From Limnobacter humi (GTDB lineage Bacteria > Pseudomonadota > Gammaproteobacteria > Burkholderiales > Burkholderiaceae_B), in the NCBI RefSeq assembly GCF_024518835.1, contig NZ_JANIGO010000001.1:868001-932000 (forward strand): a DNA stretch of 64,000 nt, written 5' to 3'. Under the pieces are notes generated by a model that worked only from the letters and a program-made list of their open reading frames with translations, had not been told where the DNA came from and did not search any database. This document shows positions 33,069 to 44,180 of this stretch, piece by piece. Position numbers and translations under genes: made by a program. The stretch's first letter is position 1; each line of letters starts with the position of its first letter.

Positions 33069-33938
33069 ATGTCAGGAATGAAGGAAATCCGAAGCAAGAT
33101 CAAGAGCGTTCAAAACACGCGCAAGATCACCAAGGCGATGGAAATGGTGGCCGCATCCAAGATGCGCAAGGCCCAGGACCGGATGCGTGCGGCTCGTCCG
33201 TATGCAGACAAGGTGCGCAACATTTGCGCCAACCTGGCCAAAGCCAACCCTGAATATCGCCACGAGTACATGGTTGCCCGCGACACCATCAAGAATGTGG
33301 CAGCAATCGTTGTCACGACTGATAAAGGTCTGTGCGGCGGTTTGAACACCAACGTTCTGCGTTTGGTCACCAACAAGTTTCAAGAGTTTGAAGCGGCAGG
33401 TGCCAAGGTGCGTGCAACGGCAATCGGATCCAAAGGTGCAGGTTTCTTCGGCCGCGTTGGCGTGGAACTGAGTTCAAAAGTTGTGGCGATGGGCGACACC
33501 CCTCACCTCGACACGTTGATCGGCGCCATCAAGGTCCAGCTCGACGCCTATGTGGCTGGTGAAGTGGATGCGGTGTATTTGGCTTACACGCGTTTCGTGA
33601 ACACCATGAAGCAGGAGGCTGTGTTTGAACAGCTACTGCCACTGGGTGGCGACCGCTTGCAGGCTGACGAAGGCTCCATGTCTTGGGACTACATCTACGA
33701 GCCCGATGCCAAGGCAGTGATCGATGATCTGCTGCTGCGTTATGTCGAGGCGCTGGTGTACCAAGCTGTGGCCGAGAACATGGCGTCTGAGCAATCGGCT
33801 CGTATGGTTGCGATGAAAGCCGCGTCCGACAATGCCAAGAATGTGATCAGCGAACTGCAATTGACCTACAACAAAGCCCGTCAGGCTGCCATCACGAAAG
33901 AGTTGGCAGAAATCGTGGGCGGCGCTGCTGCGGTTTGA
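33069..33938 (+). CDS. atpG: ATP synthase F1 subunit gamma
   Basis: 289 residues. The rotating central stalk. Paired N- and C-terminal helices form the coiled coil inside the head: the start has [22 protein letters not shown] and the end [11 protein letters not shown]-type helix ([17 protein letters not shown]). The central Rossmann-like domain has [17 protein letters not shown] precedes ATG 33069. Length is normal. Confidence 0.98.
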   Translation: MSGMKEIRSKIKSVQNTRKITKAMEMVAASKMRKAQDRMRAARPYADKVRNICANLAKANPEYRHEYMVARDTIKNVAAIVVTTDKGLCGGLNTNVLRLVTNKFQEFEAAGAKVRATAIGSKGAGFFGRVGVELSSKVVAMGDTPHLDTLIGAIKVQLDAYVAGEVDAVYLAYTRFVNTMKQEAVFEQLLPLGGDRLQADEGSMSWDYIYEPDAKAVIDDLLLRYVEALVYQAVAENMASEQSARMVAMKAASDNAKNVISELQLTYNKARQAAITKELAEIVGGAAAV

Positions 33939-33961
33939 GTGTGAGTTCAGAACGATTTTGA

Positions 33962-35368
<1,407 letters not shown>

Positions 35369-35389
35369 TCCGATGCCGTGAACAAGTTG

Positions 35390-35409
35390 GCCGGGCCACA
35401 AGGCCCGGC
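35390..35409 (+). repeat. Intercistronic hairpin atpD-atpC
   Basis: Perfect eight-pair stem GCCGGGCC / GGCCCGGC with loop ACAA and no T-run. It probably protects the upstream message end or slows ribosomes, not a full terminator. Confidence 0.65.
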
Positions 35410-35435
35410 TCAACCGGATCACAAAGGAAACGAGT

Positions 35436-35855
35436 ATGTCGACCATTCACGTGGACGTTGTCAGTGCGGAAGAATCCATCTTCGAAGGTGAAGTGGAATT
35501 CGTTGCCCTGCCCGGTGAACAAGGTGAGTTGGGGATTTATCCTCGCCACACCCCGCTGATCACCCGGATCAAGGCTGGCACTGTGCGCATGAAAGTGCCC
35601 GGTCAGGCTGAAGATGAAGTGGTGTTCGTCAACGGTGGTATTTTGGAAGTGCAGCCCAACGGTGTCACCGTTTTGGCTGACACTGCCGTCCGCGGAAAAG
35701 ACTTGGACGAGGCCAAAGCGGCCGAGGCCAAGCGCTTGGCCGAGGAAGCCATGGCCAACAAGGCGGGTGATGTGGATTACGCTCAGGCGCAGGCCGAACT
35801 GGCGTCCGCCATTGCCCAGCTGGCAGCCATCAAGCGGTTGCGCAAAACACGCTGA
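35436..35855 (+). CDS. atpC: ATP synthase F1 subunit epsilon
   Basis: 139 residues. N-terminal beta-sandwich ([34 protein letters not shown]) and a C-terminal two-helix part ([15 protein letters not shown]) that can extend and inhibit ATP hydrolysis. AAAGGA precedes ATG 35436. Last gene of the operon; a strong terminator follows 29 bases later. Confidence 0.97.
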   Translation: MSTIHVDVVSAEESIFEGEVEFVALPGEQGELGIYPRHTPLITRIKAGTVRMKVPGQAEDEVVFVNGGILEVQPNGVTVLADTAVRGKDLDEAKAAEAKRLAEEAMANKAGDVDYAQAQAELASAIAQLAAIKRLRKTR

Positions 35856-35883
35856 TTTTTTCAGTCAGTCCAAAGCAGTGCCG

Positions 35884-35913
35884 AAAAGCCGCAGCGCAAT
35901 CTGCGGCTTTTTT
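35884..35913 (+). terminator. Rho-independent terminator of the atp operon
   Basis: Perfect stem AAAAGCCGCAG / CTGCGGCTTTT with loop CGCAAT, then further T. It lies directly after atpC. Confidence 0.92.
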
Positions 35914-36001
35914 ATTGCGCTTGAAAAAGCTGAGCGGATCCTTCGGGAACTGAATGTCAGCCCGGCTCACTCAACAGTATTCCTGTTGAAGTGGGTGACG
36001 C

Positions 36002-36391
36002 ATGTACGAACAATTTGACCAACTCCTGAATGATTTTGGTGCCAAACGCCCCAGTGAAAAAACACCGGTTGGGCCGGTGTTCTACATCAATGACCATCCA
36101 GTGCGTTTGATACCCGGCGAGATGGAGGGCATTCACTGGATGGACATTCAGATTGGCATGCCAAGGTTTCGGCTGGAGAACTTTGAAAGTGCGAAAAAAG
36201 TGCTGCATGCCAATCGTGAAATGGGCGCCGCAACACCCATTCCGACCTGGTTTGGTCTAAGTGATCAGCAGGACCATTTGGTGTTCATCAACCGACTGGA
36301 CTGGCGCCATGTTGACGCCCGGGTGCTGGAGGACCACATTTTGCGTTGTATTGAACAGATGAGCCAGGCGTTGATGACTGAAGGCGTGTGA
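36002..36391 (+). CDS. CesT/Tir-chaperone-like small protein
   Basis: 129 residues, acidic, no signal or membrane helix. Length and layout resemble CesT-fold chaperones of type III secretion: an N-terminal helix (YEQFDQLLNDFGA), strands around WMDIQIGMPRF, a helix plus strand VLHANREMG...PTWFGLSDQQDHLVFINRL, and a C-terminal helix HILRCIEQMSQAL. No type III secretion genes are near, so if the fold is right it serves some other client. The call is by pattern only. Confidence 0.5.
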   Translation: MYEQFDQLLNDFGAKRPSEKTPVGPVFYINDHPVRLIPGEMEGIHWMDIQIGMPRFRLENFESAKKVLHANREMGAATPIPTWFGLSDQQDHLVFINRLDWRHVDARVLEDHILRCIEQMSQALMTEGV

Positions 36392-36443
36392 TTCATCCAA
36401 TGTGGCCGCAAATGCGTCCACAAAGGCAGGTTAGAATACAGTC

Positions 36444-37268
36444 ATGGACATCGCGCTGTACTCTGACCTGCACCTTGAAACGCTCAGAAATTTTCCGGCG
36501 TTCTCAAACATTCCCCGCCCCAAGAAACCGGCTGACCGGATTGTGTTGGCCGGCGATATTCACCAGGGCGTGGCCGGGCTTCAGGCTTTGGCCAACCTCG
36601 GTGAAAAAGGCCATGTGTATGTGGCCGGCAATCATGAGTATTACCACCACGACATAGAAATTCTGGATGATCAACTGGCCGAATTGGCCGACAAGACCGG
36701 ACTGCATTATTTGCAGCGACGAAGTGTCGTGCTGGATGGCGTCCGGTTTCTGGGTTGCACCTTGTGGACCGATTTCAACATTCAGCCCGGGTGGCGCTTG
36801 GGTGCGCAATTGGTCGCCAAAGCCTTTTTGCCGGACTACAAACTGATTCGCTACAAAGGCAAGCAGTTTACGCCCGCCATGGGCATGGACTTGCATGCGC
36901 AGAATGTGGATTGGTTGCGGGGCGAACTGGACAAGCCTTTCGACGGCACCACCGTCGTGATCACTCACCACGCACCCCACGCCCAAAGCATTCACCCCCG
37001 TTTTCACCTCAGTCCGATCAACGCCGCCTTCGTATCCGATTTGAGCGCATTGATGGGCAAGGCGCAAGTCTGGCTGCATGGGCACATGCATGACTCATTC
37101 GACTACACCGTTCATCAAAATGGCGGAGCAACCCGCGTATTGGTGAACCCCCGGGGCTATGTCCGTAAAAAGGGCAAGGCCAAACGCCTGGACAAAGAAG
37201 GCGTGGTAACCCCCCGTGTATTCGAGAATCCGTTTTTTGACCCCAACTTGGTGTTTAGCATCGAATGA
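36444..37268 (+). CDS. Calcineurin-type metallophosphoesterase
   Basis: 274 residues. The dinuclear metal motifs are in order: SDLHLE (Asp8, His10), VLAGDIH, AGNHEYY, VITHHAPH and WLHGHMHDSFDY. Such enzymes hydrolyse phosphate mono- or diesters, and the substrate here is not shown. There is no signal peptide. The stop overlaps the next start (ATGA), so it is coupled to the hydroxypyruvate isomerase-like gene. Confidence 0.9.
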   Translation: MDIALYSDLHLETLRNFPAFSNIPRPKKPADRIVLAGDIHQGVAGLQALANLGEKGHVYVAGNHEYYHHDIEILDDQLAELADKTGLHYLQRRSVVLDGVRFLGCTLWTDFNIQPGWRLGAQLVAKAFLPDYKLIRYKGKQFTPAMGMDLHAQNVDWLRGELDKPFDGTTVVITHHAPHAQSIHPRFHLSPINAAFVSDLSALMGKAQVWLHGHMHDSFDYTVHQNGGATRVLVNPRGYVRKKGKAKRLDKEGVVTPRVFENPFFDPNLVFSIE

Positions 37269-38125
37269 AGCTGGCTGCAAACCTCAGCCTGATGTACTCC
37301 GAATGGGCATTTGAAGACCGAATTCAGGCCGCAGCAGAAGACGGTTTTGAATGGGTGGAGTGCATGTTTCCATACGAGGTGTCGGCTGACCGCCTGGCCC
37401 GTCGGGCACGGCAGCACCAAGTGCGCTGGGCCCTGATCAATGCGCCGGCAGGCAACTGGGCCGCCGGGGATCGTGGATTGGCTGTTTTTGCGAACCGAAG
37501 GGTTGAGTTCCGGCAGGCAATTCAGCAGGCCGTCGACTACGCGGAGTGTCTCGATGTTGGTCTGGTGCATGTGCTGGCCGGTGCCCTGCCTGCGCAGGCT
37601 TCCGATGCACAGTGGGCTGAGGCCCGGGCTTGTTACCGCGAGAACCTGGATTGGCTGCTGAAAAACACGGAGCACTGTCCCGACATCACCTGGCTGGTGG
37701 AGCCGATTAACACCCGTGACGTACCGGGTTACTTGCTGACCACACAGGAAGAAGCCCATGCACTGGTGCAGACATTCAACAGCCCGCGATTAAAGGTTCA
37801 AATGGATTTGTACCATTGCCAGATCATGCAGGGTGATGTCATTAAACGCCTGCAAGCGCACTTACCTTCGGGTCGGGTTGGCCACATCCAGATTGCGGGT
37901 GTGCCGGAACGCCACGAACCCAGTTTGAGTGAACTGGATTACACCCGCGTATTTGAAGTGCTGCATGCATTGGGTTACAGCGGCCGAATTGGATGCGAAT
38001 ATCGACCCATGGCTGGAACGCGGGCAGGGCTGGCCTGGATACAGCGCATGCCGTTTTCAGGCACAATGGGTGCCTTCCAGACACCACACGCCGAAGCACC
38101 AACACCGAGAGGTCCGCATGGATGA
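37265..38125 (+). CDS. Hydroxypyruvate isomerase family TIM-barrel protein
   Basis: 286 residues. Matches the Hyi/OtnI group of xylose-isomerase-like barrels: start NLSLMYSEWAFEDRI, metal ligands in WLVEPINTRDVPGY and QMDLYHCQIMQGD, HIQIAGVPERHEP, and GCEYRPMAGT near the end. Members interconvert hydroxypyruvate and tartronate semialdehyde, or act on 2-oxo-tetronates. The last 30 residues are unconserved and overlap the next gene's start by eight bases. The reaction is inferred from family only. Confidence 0.88.
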   Translation: MKLAANLSLMYSEWAFEDRIQAAAEDGFEWVECMFPYEVSADRLARRARQHQVRWALINAPAGNWAAGDRGLAVFANRRVEFRQAIQQAVDYAECLDVGLVHVLAGALPAQASDAQWAEARACYRENLDWLLKNTEHCPDITWLVEPINTRDVPGYLLTTQEEAHALVQTFNSPRLKVQMDLYHCQIMQGDVIKRLQAHLPSGRVGHIQIAGVPERHEPSLSELDYTRVFEVLHALGYSGRIGCEYRPMAGTRAGLAWIQRMPFSGTMGAFQTPHAEAPTPRGPHG

Positions 38126-38549
38126 TGCAACCCTGAAAAAACTGCTGGAGCAGACCAAAACCATTGCTGTTGTCGGGTTTTCATCCCAGGCACACAAGCC
38201 CAGTTTTTTTGTGGCGAAGTATCTTCAATCGGTGGGATATCGCATTTTGCCGATTAACCCATCACTGGATGGTCGCCCCAGCGGATTGATGAATGAAACC
38301 TGTTACCCGGACCTCAAGACGGCGGTTGAAAAAACCGGACTGAAAATTGACTTGGTGGATGTGTTTCGACGAGCAGAACACACGCCAGAGGTTTTAACTC
38401 AAGCGATGAATGTGGGTGCAGGGGCCGTTTGGCTGCAGCAGGGCATCCGGAACGACCTCGTGGAGGCAAAGGCGCACGCTGCCGGATTGCCTTTTGTCAT
38501 GGACCGCTGCCTGAAGACAGAGCATCAACGCCTGTTTTTGGGCGTTTGA
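38118..38549 (+). CDS. CoA-binding domain protein (YccU-like)
   Basis: 143 residues from ATG 38118 with GAGAGG upstream. A Rossmann-like CoA-binding fold: [16 protein letters not shown] at the N-terminus, [30 protein letters not shown], and [21 protein letters not shown]. This is the succinyl-CoA synthetase-like nucleotide/CoA-binding unit alone. No enzymatic role is established for the family. It is coupled to the preceding gene by overlap. Confidence 0.9.
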   Translation: MDDATLKKLLEQTKTIAVVGFSSQAHKPSFFVAKYLQSVGYRILPINPSLDGRPSGLMNETCYPDLKTAVEKTGLKIDLVDVFRRAEHTPEVLTQAMNVGAGAVWLQQGIRNDLVEAKAHAAGLPFVMDRCLKTEHQRLFLGV

Positions 38550-38601
38550 ATACACCGAGGGCCAACCCATCGGCCCACACCACACAAGCCAGAGAAAAGA
38601 A

Positions 38602-39699
38602 ATGACCCGTTTCGTTCCTGTACAGAATGACACTTTCCTGCGTGCGTTGCGTCGGGAAACGACCGATTACACGCCGGTGTGGCTGATGCGCCAAGCTGGC
38701 CGCTATTTGCCTGAATACCGCGCCACGCGCGCCCGTGCCGGCAATTTCATGGGCTTGTGCACCAACCCGGAGATGGCTTGTGAAGTGACACTTCAGCCCT
38801 TGGATCGGTATCCGCTGGATGCGGCCATTTTGTTTTCGGACATTCTCACCGTACCGGATGCAATGGGTTTGGGCTTGTACTTCGAAGAGGGTGAAGGCCC
38901 GAAGTTCGAACGTCCCATCCAGAACGAGGCTGACGTGGCCCAGTTGGCCGTGCCTGACATTGAAGAGAAGCTGGGCTACGTTACCGCCGCTGTGCGCACC
39001 ATCCGCAGCGCCTTGAATGGCCGCGTGCCCTTGATCGGTTTTTCCGGCAGTCCTTGGACCTTGGCCTGTTACATGGTGGAAGGGGGGGGCAGCAGCGACT
39101 TCCGCAAAGTCAAAACCCTGATGTACAAACGCCCTGACCTGATGCACCGCATCTTGACGGTCACCACCGAAGCGGTGACCCAGTACCTGAAAGCCCAAGT
39201 GGAAGCGGGCGCGCAGGCTGTGATGATTTTTGACAGCTGGGGTGGTGCGCTGGCCGATGGCGCATTTCAGAAATTTAGTTTGCAGTACATGAAACAGATC
39301 GTTCAAGCCTTGCCGCTGGAGGCCAACCGGGGCGGGTTTGTTGAGTCTATTCCGTCGATCGTGTTTACCAAAGGCGGCGGTTTGTGGCTGGAGGATTTGG
39401 CCTCTACTGGCGCCTCGGCCCTGGGTGTGGACTGGACGGTCAACCTGGGCAATGCCCGCGCTCGGGTGGGAGACCGTTGTGCACTGCAGGGCAATATCGA
39501 TCCCCACGTGTTGTTTGCAGATCCGCCACAGATTCAAGCCGAGGTGGCCAAGGCCCTGGAGAGCTTTGGCACGCCGCAGCCCGGCGTTGGCCATGTGTTC
39601 AATTTGGGGCACGGTATTTCACAATTTACCAATCCAGATGCGGTTTCTGTAATGATTGAGGCGGTCCATACCTACAGTCGGCGCCAAAGAAGTGCTTGA
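38602..39699 (+). CDS. hemE: Uroporphyrinogen decarboxylase
   Basis: 365 residues. Cofactor-free enzyme that removes four carboxyl groups from uroporphyrinogen III in haem synthesis. The N-terminal signature [18 protein letters not shown] binds substrate; [16 protein letters not shown] holds the key aspartate; [19 protein letters not shown] and FDSWGGAL follow. AGAAAAGA precedes the ATG. hemE next to priA is common in betaproteobacteria. Confidence 0.98.
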   Translation: MTRFVPVQNDTFLRALRRETTDYTPVWLMRQAGRYLPEYRATRARAGNFMGLCTNPEMACEVTLQPLDRYPLDAAILFSDILTVPDAMGLGLYFEEGEGPKFERPIQNEADVAQLAVPDIEEKLGYVTAAVRTIRSALNGRVPLIGFSGSPWTLACYMVEGGGSSDFRKVKTLMYKRPDLMHRILTVTTEAVTQYLKAQVEAGAQAVMIFDSWGGALADGAFQKFSLQYMKQIVQALPLEANRGGFVESIPSIVFTKGGGLWLEDLASTGASALGVDWTVNLGNARARVGDRCALQGNIDPHVLFADPPQIQAEVAKALESFGTPQPGVGHVFNLGHGISQFTNPDAVSVMIEAVHTYSRRQRSA

Positions 39700-39970
39700 C
39701 AGGCGGAGTTATGCACATTTTTACAGCCACCGATGTGAAGAACCGTTTTGCATCGCATCAGGGCTGCAAAGTGTATGTTGTGTAGTAAGTCATTGATTAG
39801 TAAATGTTAATCAGCATTGGAAAATAAACCCCTTTACAAGGTTCGGTGCATGGGGTATGCCCAATTCGGTGCTTTTCCGCGGATGTTCACAAAGTTATCC
39901 ACAATGGGGCAATCGCTTTTGGGGATTTCATAGCGTTCAGAACGACTTGAGAAGAAACTTAAAGTAAGCT
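39700..39970. other. hemE-priA intergenic region with a DnaA box
   Basis: 271 bases without a gene. An AT-rich stretch runs from 39781 to 39838 and includes the inverted repeat TGATTA/TAATCA (39794-39799 and 39808-39813). An exact DnaA box lies at 39895-39903. The priA leader is AT-richer than the flanking genes. Confidence 0.6.
39895..39903 (+). promoter_or_regulatory. DnaA box (exact consensus) upstream of priA
   Basis: TTATCCACA, 68 bases before the priA start. A lone perfect box in a replication-restart promoter suggests DnaA control of priA or a DnaA-titrating site. Confidence 0.55.
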
Positions 39971-42112
39971 GTGAAGAAACCAACCCAAAAGGACGAATCA
40001 GACCAACCCAACCGGCTACCCCTCGACTTGGGGGAAAAAGCCGTGGAAGTGTTGATTGCAGTGCCCTTGCCACAAACATTCACCTACCACTGGCCCTTTG
40101 AACATGCGCCCCGATTTGGTCAGCGCGTGGTGGTCCCGTGGGGGCGACAAAAGCGCATTGGTTTGGTGCACGGCACTTGCGCAGCAGTTGTGACATCCGC
40201 CGGTGTGGATGCGTACAGTCTGAAGCCGGTGGAGCAGGTGCTGGATGATGGCAGTTTGCTCGACGGTGCCTGGCGCCAACTCATTGAATTTGCCGCCCGC
40301 TATTACCACCACCCGCTGGGCTTGATTGCGCTGGAAGCCTTGCCCAAGGCCCTGCGGGTGTTGAACGCCCGCGGCGAAGAACCGGTGATGGTCACCAAGG
40401 CACAGGCCCATGCAGACAAGCGATTGCAGGCGCGGCAAACGCCGGCCCGTGGGGCACGTACTTCCGCCGACCATGACCCCACCCAGGCAGACCCCGCGCC
40501 ACCGCCCGTTTTAACGCTGGAGCAGCAAGCCGCTGTTCAAGCATGTTCAGTTGCAGCGGGGTTTACCCCCCTGCTGCTGTATGGGGTGACGGGTAGCGGC
40601 AAAACCGAAGTGTACCTGCACGCGGTGGAGGAACGCTTGACGCGCGGCGAGCAGGTGTTGGTACTGCTGCCAGAAATTAACCTCACACCCGCTGCACAAG
40701 CCTTGTACGAGACGCGCCTTGCCCCGTATCGGGTGGTGGTTCTGCACAGCAACCTGCCAGAACTGCAGCGCACCAAGCACTGGTTTGAAGCGGCCACTGG
40801 GGCGGCCGATGTGTTGATTGCCACGCGCCTGGGGGTGTTAACCCCCATGCCACGCCTGGGCTTGGTGATTGTGGACGAGGAGCACGACCCGTCGTACAAA
40901 CAACAGGATGGCATGCGCTACCAGGCCCGGGATTTGGCCCTGATGCTGGGCAAGCAGCGTGGCGTGCCGGTGGTGCTGGGTTCAGCCACCCCGTCGCTGG
41001 AAACCTGGCAAAAAGCCGAGGGAGGCCAGTACAAGCGTTTAACCCTCACCCAACGCGCCGTGACCGGAGCCAGCCTGCCCAGGGTCGAATTGATCAACAC
41101 CGCCAATTTTCCCGCCAAAGAAGGTTTGAGCGAGCCCGCCATGCAAGCGCTGGTCAGCACCTTTGAGGCGGGCAAACAGAGCATTGTGTTTTTGAACCGG
41201 CGTGGCTACTCGCCGCAGCTGGTGTGCGGGGGTTGTGGCTGGGTGTCCAACTGTGAACACTGCACTGCCCACATGGTGTGGCACAAAAGCGAGCGAAACC
41301 TGCGCTGCCACCATTGTGGGGCTGCCCAGCGCGTGCCGGTGCAGTGCCCCTGTTGCGGCAACCAGGACTTGACCGGTTTTGGCCGTGGCACCCAGCGCAT
41401 TGAAGAAACCTTGGCGGGCCTGTTGCCCAAGGCCACCGTGCTGCGCATTGACGCCGACAGCACCCGCAACAAGGGGCAGATGGAGGCTTTGCTGGACGAG
41501 GCGCATTCCGGACGGGCCGATGTGCTGGTTGGCACCCAAATGATCGCCAAGGGGCATGACTTTGCCAATGTGAACCTGGTGTTGGCCCTGAATGTGGATG
41601 CATCCCTGTTTTCGCATGCGTACCGTGCGCCTGAGCGCCTGTTTGCCCAACTGATGCAGGTGGCTGGCCGGGCAGGCCGCCGCGGTGGCGAAGCAACCAT
41701 GCTGGTGCAGACCCGCTACCCGCAACACCCCTTGTTTGAAGCATTGAAGGCCCACGACTATGAGCGCTTTGCCAGCCATGAAATGCAGGCAAGGCGTGAA
41801 GCGCGGATGCCGCCGTTCTCCTACCAGGCCACCATCCGTGCAGACCATCGCACCCTGGGCAATTGCCTGGCTTTTTTGAAAACAGCCCGTGAGCTGGGTG
41901 ACCCGCTCATCCAGCCGGATGAACCTGTGTACCTGTGCGACCCGGTGCCATTGACGGTGGTCCGGGTCGGCGGCATTGAGCGTGCACAAATGCTGATTGA
42001 GAGTGAGTCCCGACCTGCATTGCACCGTTTCCTGTCCGCGTGGTTGCCCCTTCTGTACGAGCACGCAGGCAGCGTACGGTGGTTTTTGGAGGTGGATCCG
42101 GTCGAACTCTAA
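39971..42112 (+). CDS. priA: Primosomal protein N' (replication restart helicase PriA)
   Basis: 713 residues from GTG 39971. N-terminal DNA-binding domain (VEVLIAVPLPQTFTYH), a Pro-rich linker at ~150-170, then the helicase with Walker A GVTGSGKTEVY, DEEH box and QVAGRAGRRG. A zinc-binding insertion has CGGCGWVSNCEHC and CHHCGAAQRVPVQCPCCGN, eight cysteines. PriA recognises stalled forks and reloads DnaB. The preceding gap has a DnaA box. Confidence 0.97.
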   Translation: MKKPTQKDESDQPNRLPLDLGEKAVEVLIAVPLPQTFTYHWPFEHAPRFGQRVVVPWGRQKRIGLVHGTCAAVVTSAGVDAYSLKPVEQVLDDGSLLDGAWRQLIEFAARYYHHPLGLIALEALPKALRVLNARGEEPVMVTKAQAHADKRLQARQTPARGARTSADHDPTQADPAPPPVLTLEQQAAVQACSVAAGFTPLLLYGVTGSGKTEVYLHAVEERLTRGEQVLVLLPEINLTPAAQALYETRLAPYRVVVLHSNLPELQRTKHWFEAATGAADVLIATRLGVLTPMPRLGLVIVDEEHDPSYKQQDGMRYQARDLALMLGKQRGVPVVLGSATPSLETWQKAEGGQYKRLTLTQRAVTGASLPRVELINTANFPAKEGLSEPAMQALVSTFEAGKQSIVFLNRRGYSPQLVCGGCGWVSNCEHCTAHMVWHKSERNLRCHHCGAAQRVPVQCPCCGNQDLTGFGRGTQRIEETLAGLLPKATVLRIDADSTRNKGQMEALLDEAHSGRADVLVGTQMIAKGHDFANVNLVLALNVDASLFSHAYRAPERLFAQLMQVAGRAGRRGGEATMLVQTRYPQHPLFEALKAHDYERFASHEMQARREARMPPFSYQATIRADHRTLGNCLAFLKTARELGDPLIQPDEPVYLCDPVPLTVVRVGGIERAQMLIESESRPALHRFLSAWLPLLYEHAGSVRWFLEVDPVEL

Positions 42113-42146
42113 GTGCCCCCGAAGCGGCTCTGTTAAAATTCTGACC

Positions 42147-44144
42147 ATGACCATCGGCCTGAACAAAGCCCAAAGTGAGGCAGTGAATTACGTGGACGGC
42201 CCCTGCTTGGTGCTGGCCGGTGCCGGCTCGGGCAAAACCCGTGTGATTACCCAAAAAATTGCCCACCTGATTCAAAACCAGGGTGTGCAGGCCCGCAATA
42301 TCGCGGCAGTCACCTTCACCAACAAAGCCGCCAAGGAAATGGAAGAGCGTGCGGCCAAGCTGTTGAAAGACGGTGAGGGCAAGGGCCTTCTGGTGTGTAC
42401 ATTCCACAGCTTGGGCATGCGCATACTGCGTGAAGAACATGCCCACGCCGGGCTGAAAAACCGCTTCTCCATTCTCGATTCCACCGACACCTTTGGCTTG
42501 GTGCAGCAGCTCTACAGCACCACCGACAAGCAACTCATCCGCAAGGCTCAAAGCACCATTTCCCTTTGGAAAAACGGACTGAAGGACCCGGACACCGCAC
42601 TGGTTGAGGCCACCGACGATGATGAAGCCCAATTGGCCCGCCTGTACAAAAGCTATGAGGCCACGCTGGCCGCTTACCAGGCGGTGGATTTTGATGACCT
42701 GATTTTGAAACCCACCCGGCTGCTGGCCAGCAATGAGGAGGTGCGCAACAAATGGCAAAACCGTTTGCGCTACCTGTTGGTGGATGAGGTGCAGGACACC
42801 AATGCTTGCCAATACGATCTGCTGCGTTTGATTGCCGGGCCGCGCGCCATGTTCACCGCGGTGGGTGATGATGACCAGGCGATTTACGCTTGGCGGGGCG
42901 CCACGCTGGAAAACCTGCGCCAGCTCACGGAAGACTATCCGCAGTTGAAAGTCATCAAGCTGGAACAGAACTACCGGTCCACCTTGCGCATTTTGCAGGC
43001 GGCCAACCGCTTGATTGAGCACAACCCCAAGTTGTTCAAGAAAACCCTGTGGAGCGACCACGGCCCGGGTGAGCCGATTGTGATCACGGCCATGAACGAT
43101 GACGAGCATGAGGCTGAACAAGTGGCCATGATGCTCAGTGGGCACCGCTTCGAGCGCCGCTCGAAATACGGCGATTATGCGGTGCTGTACCGCAGTAACT
43201 TCCAGGCACGTATTCTGGAGCAGGCGCTGCGGCGGCAAAAAATCCCGTATATCCTGAGCGGCGGGCAAAGCTTTTTTGAGCGGGCCGAAATCAAGGATGT
43301 GCTGGCCTATTTGCGTTTGCTGGTGAATTCCGATGATGACCCGGCATTCATCCGCGCCATCACCACACCGAAGCGCGGCATTGGCCAGAAAACCCTGGAA
43401 ACCTTGGGCACCTATGCTGGCAACCGGGGCGTGTCGCTGTTTGAAGCCCTGTTTGAAACCGGGCTGGAAAGCCAGTTGAATGAGGGCATGGTGCAGGCCT
43501 TGCGCACCTTTGGCACTTTCATCAACAACCTGGAATATCGCGCTCAGCGTGAGCCGGCTGGTGAGTTGCTCAATGAACTCATCAAGGCCATCAACTATGA
43601 AGAATGGCTGTATGAACAGCACGATGAACGGGGTGCGCAAGCCAAATGGCAGAACGTGCTCGACTTTGTGAAGTGGATGGGCGAGAAAGGCGAGGAGGAC
43701 GGGCAGAACCTGCTCGACCTGACCCAGAAAGTGGCGCTGATCACCATGCTGGACCGACAGGAAGATGGCACCCGCCCGGATGCAGTCCAGCTGTCCACGC
43801 TGCATGCAGCCAAGGGGCTGGAGTTTCCCCATGTGTTTTTGATTGGCTGTGAAGAGGCAATTTTGCCCAGCTTTGGTGAGGGGGAAGGCCGCGAACTGAC
43901 CGATGACCGTCTGGAAGAAGAACGCCGCCTGATGTATGTGGGGGTGACGCGGGCCCAGCGCAGCCTCAACATCACCTGGTGCCGCAAGCGCAAAAAGGCC
44001 CGCGAGTTGGTGACGTGTTTTCCGTCACGCTTTATTAAAGAACTTCAATTGGATGAAGACAAAGACTTGCCCGATGACACGCCCAAGATGAGCCCCAAAG
44101 ACCGTTTAAGCGCGCTGAAGGGTTTGTTGACCAAGATGGGTTGA
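42147..44144 (+). CDS. rep: ATP-dependent DNA helicase Rep
   Basis: 665 residues from ATG 42147; the open frame starts earlier inside priA but that part is unconserved. Superfamily 1A helicase: motif I AGAGSGKTRV, motif Ia AVTFTNKAA, motif II DEVQDTN, motif III GDDDQAIYAWRGA, motif IV QNYRST, motif V LHAAKGLEF, motif VI YVGVTRAQ. The sequence follows E. coli Rep more closely than UvrD. Rep removes proteins ahead of replication forks and aids restart, which fits its place 34 bases after priA. Confidence 0.95.
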   Translation: MTIGLNKAQSEAVNYVDGPCLVLAGAGSGKTRVITQKIAHLIQNQGVQARNIAAVTFTNKAAKEMEERAAKLLKDGEGKGLLVCTFHSLGMRILREEHAHAGLKNRFSILDSTDTFGLVQQLYSTTDKQLIRKAQSTISLWKNGLKDPDTALVEATDDDEAQLARLYKSYEATLAAYQAVDFDDLILKPTRLLASNEEVRNKWQNRLRYLLVDEVQDTNACQYDLLRLIAGPRAMFTAVGDDDQAIYAWRGATLENLRQLTEDYPQLKVIKLEQNYRSTLRILQAANRLIEHNPKLFKKTLWSDHGPGEPIVITAMNDDEHEAEQVAMMLSGHRFERRSKYGDYAVLYRSNFQARILEQALRRQKIPYILSGGQSFFERAEIKDVLAYLRLLVNSDDDPAFIRAITTPKRGIGQKTLETLGTYAGNRGVSLFEALFETGLESQLNEGMVQALRTFGTFINNLEYRAQREPAGELLNELIKAINYEEWLYEQHDERGAQAKWQNVLDFVKWMGEKGEEDGQNLLDLTQKVALITMLDRQEDGTRPDAVQLSTLHAAKGLEFPHVFLIGCEEAILPSFGEGEGRELTDDRLEEERRLMYVGVTRAQRSLNITWCRKRKKARELVTCFPSRFIKELQLDEDKDLPDDTPKMSPKDRLSALKGLLTKMG

Positions 44145-44180
44145 AAGCCTAAAAACCCCGAGCCATGCATTGGTGGGGCA

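Noticed and set aside
41039-42166. 375-codon open frame opposite priA
   Set aside because: Shadow frame; His/Gln-rich composition typical of reverse reading.
41907-43832. Long minus-strand open frame over rep
   Set aside because: A shadow of the rep helicase; no domain, and helicase motifs are complete on the plus strand.
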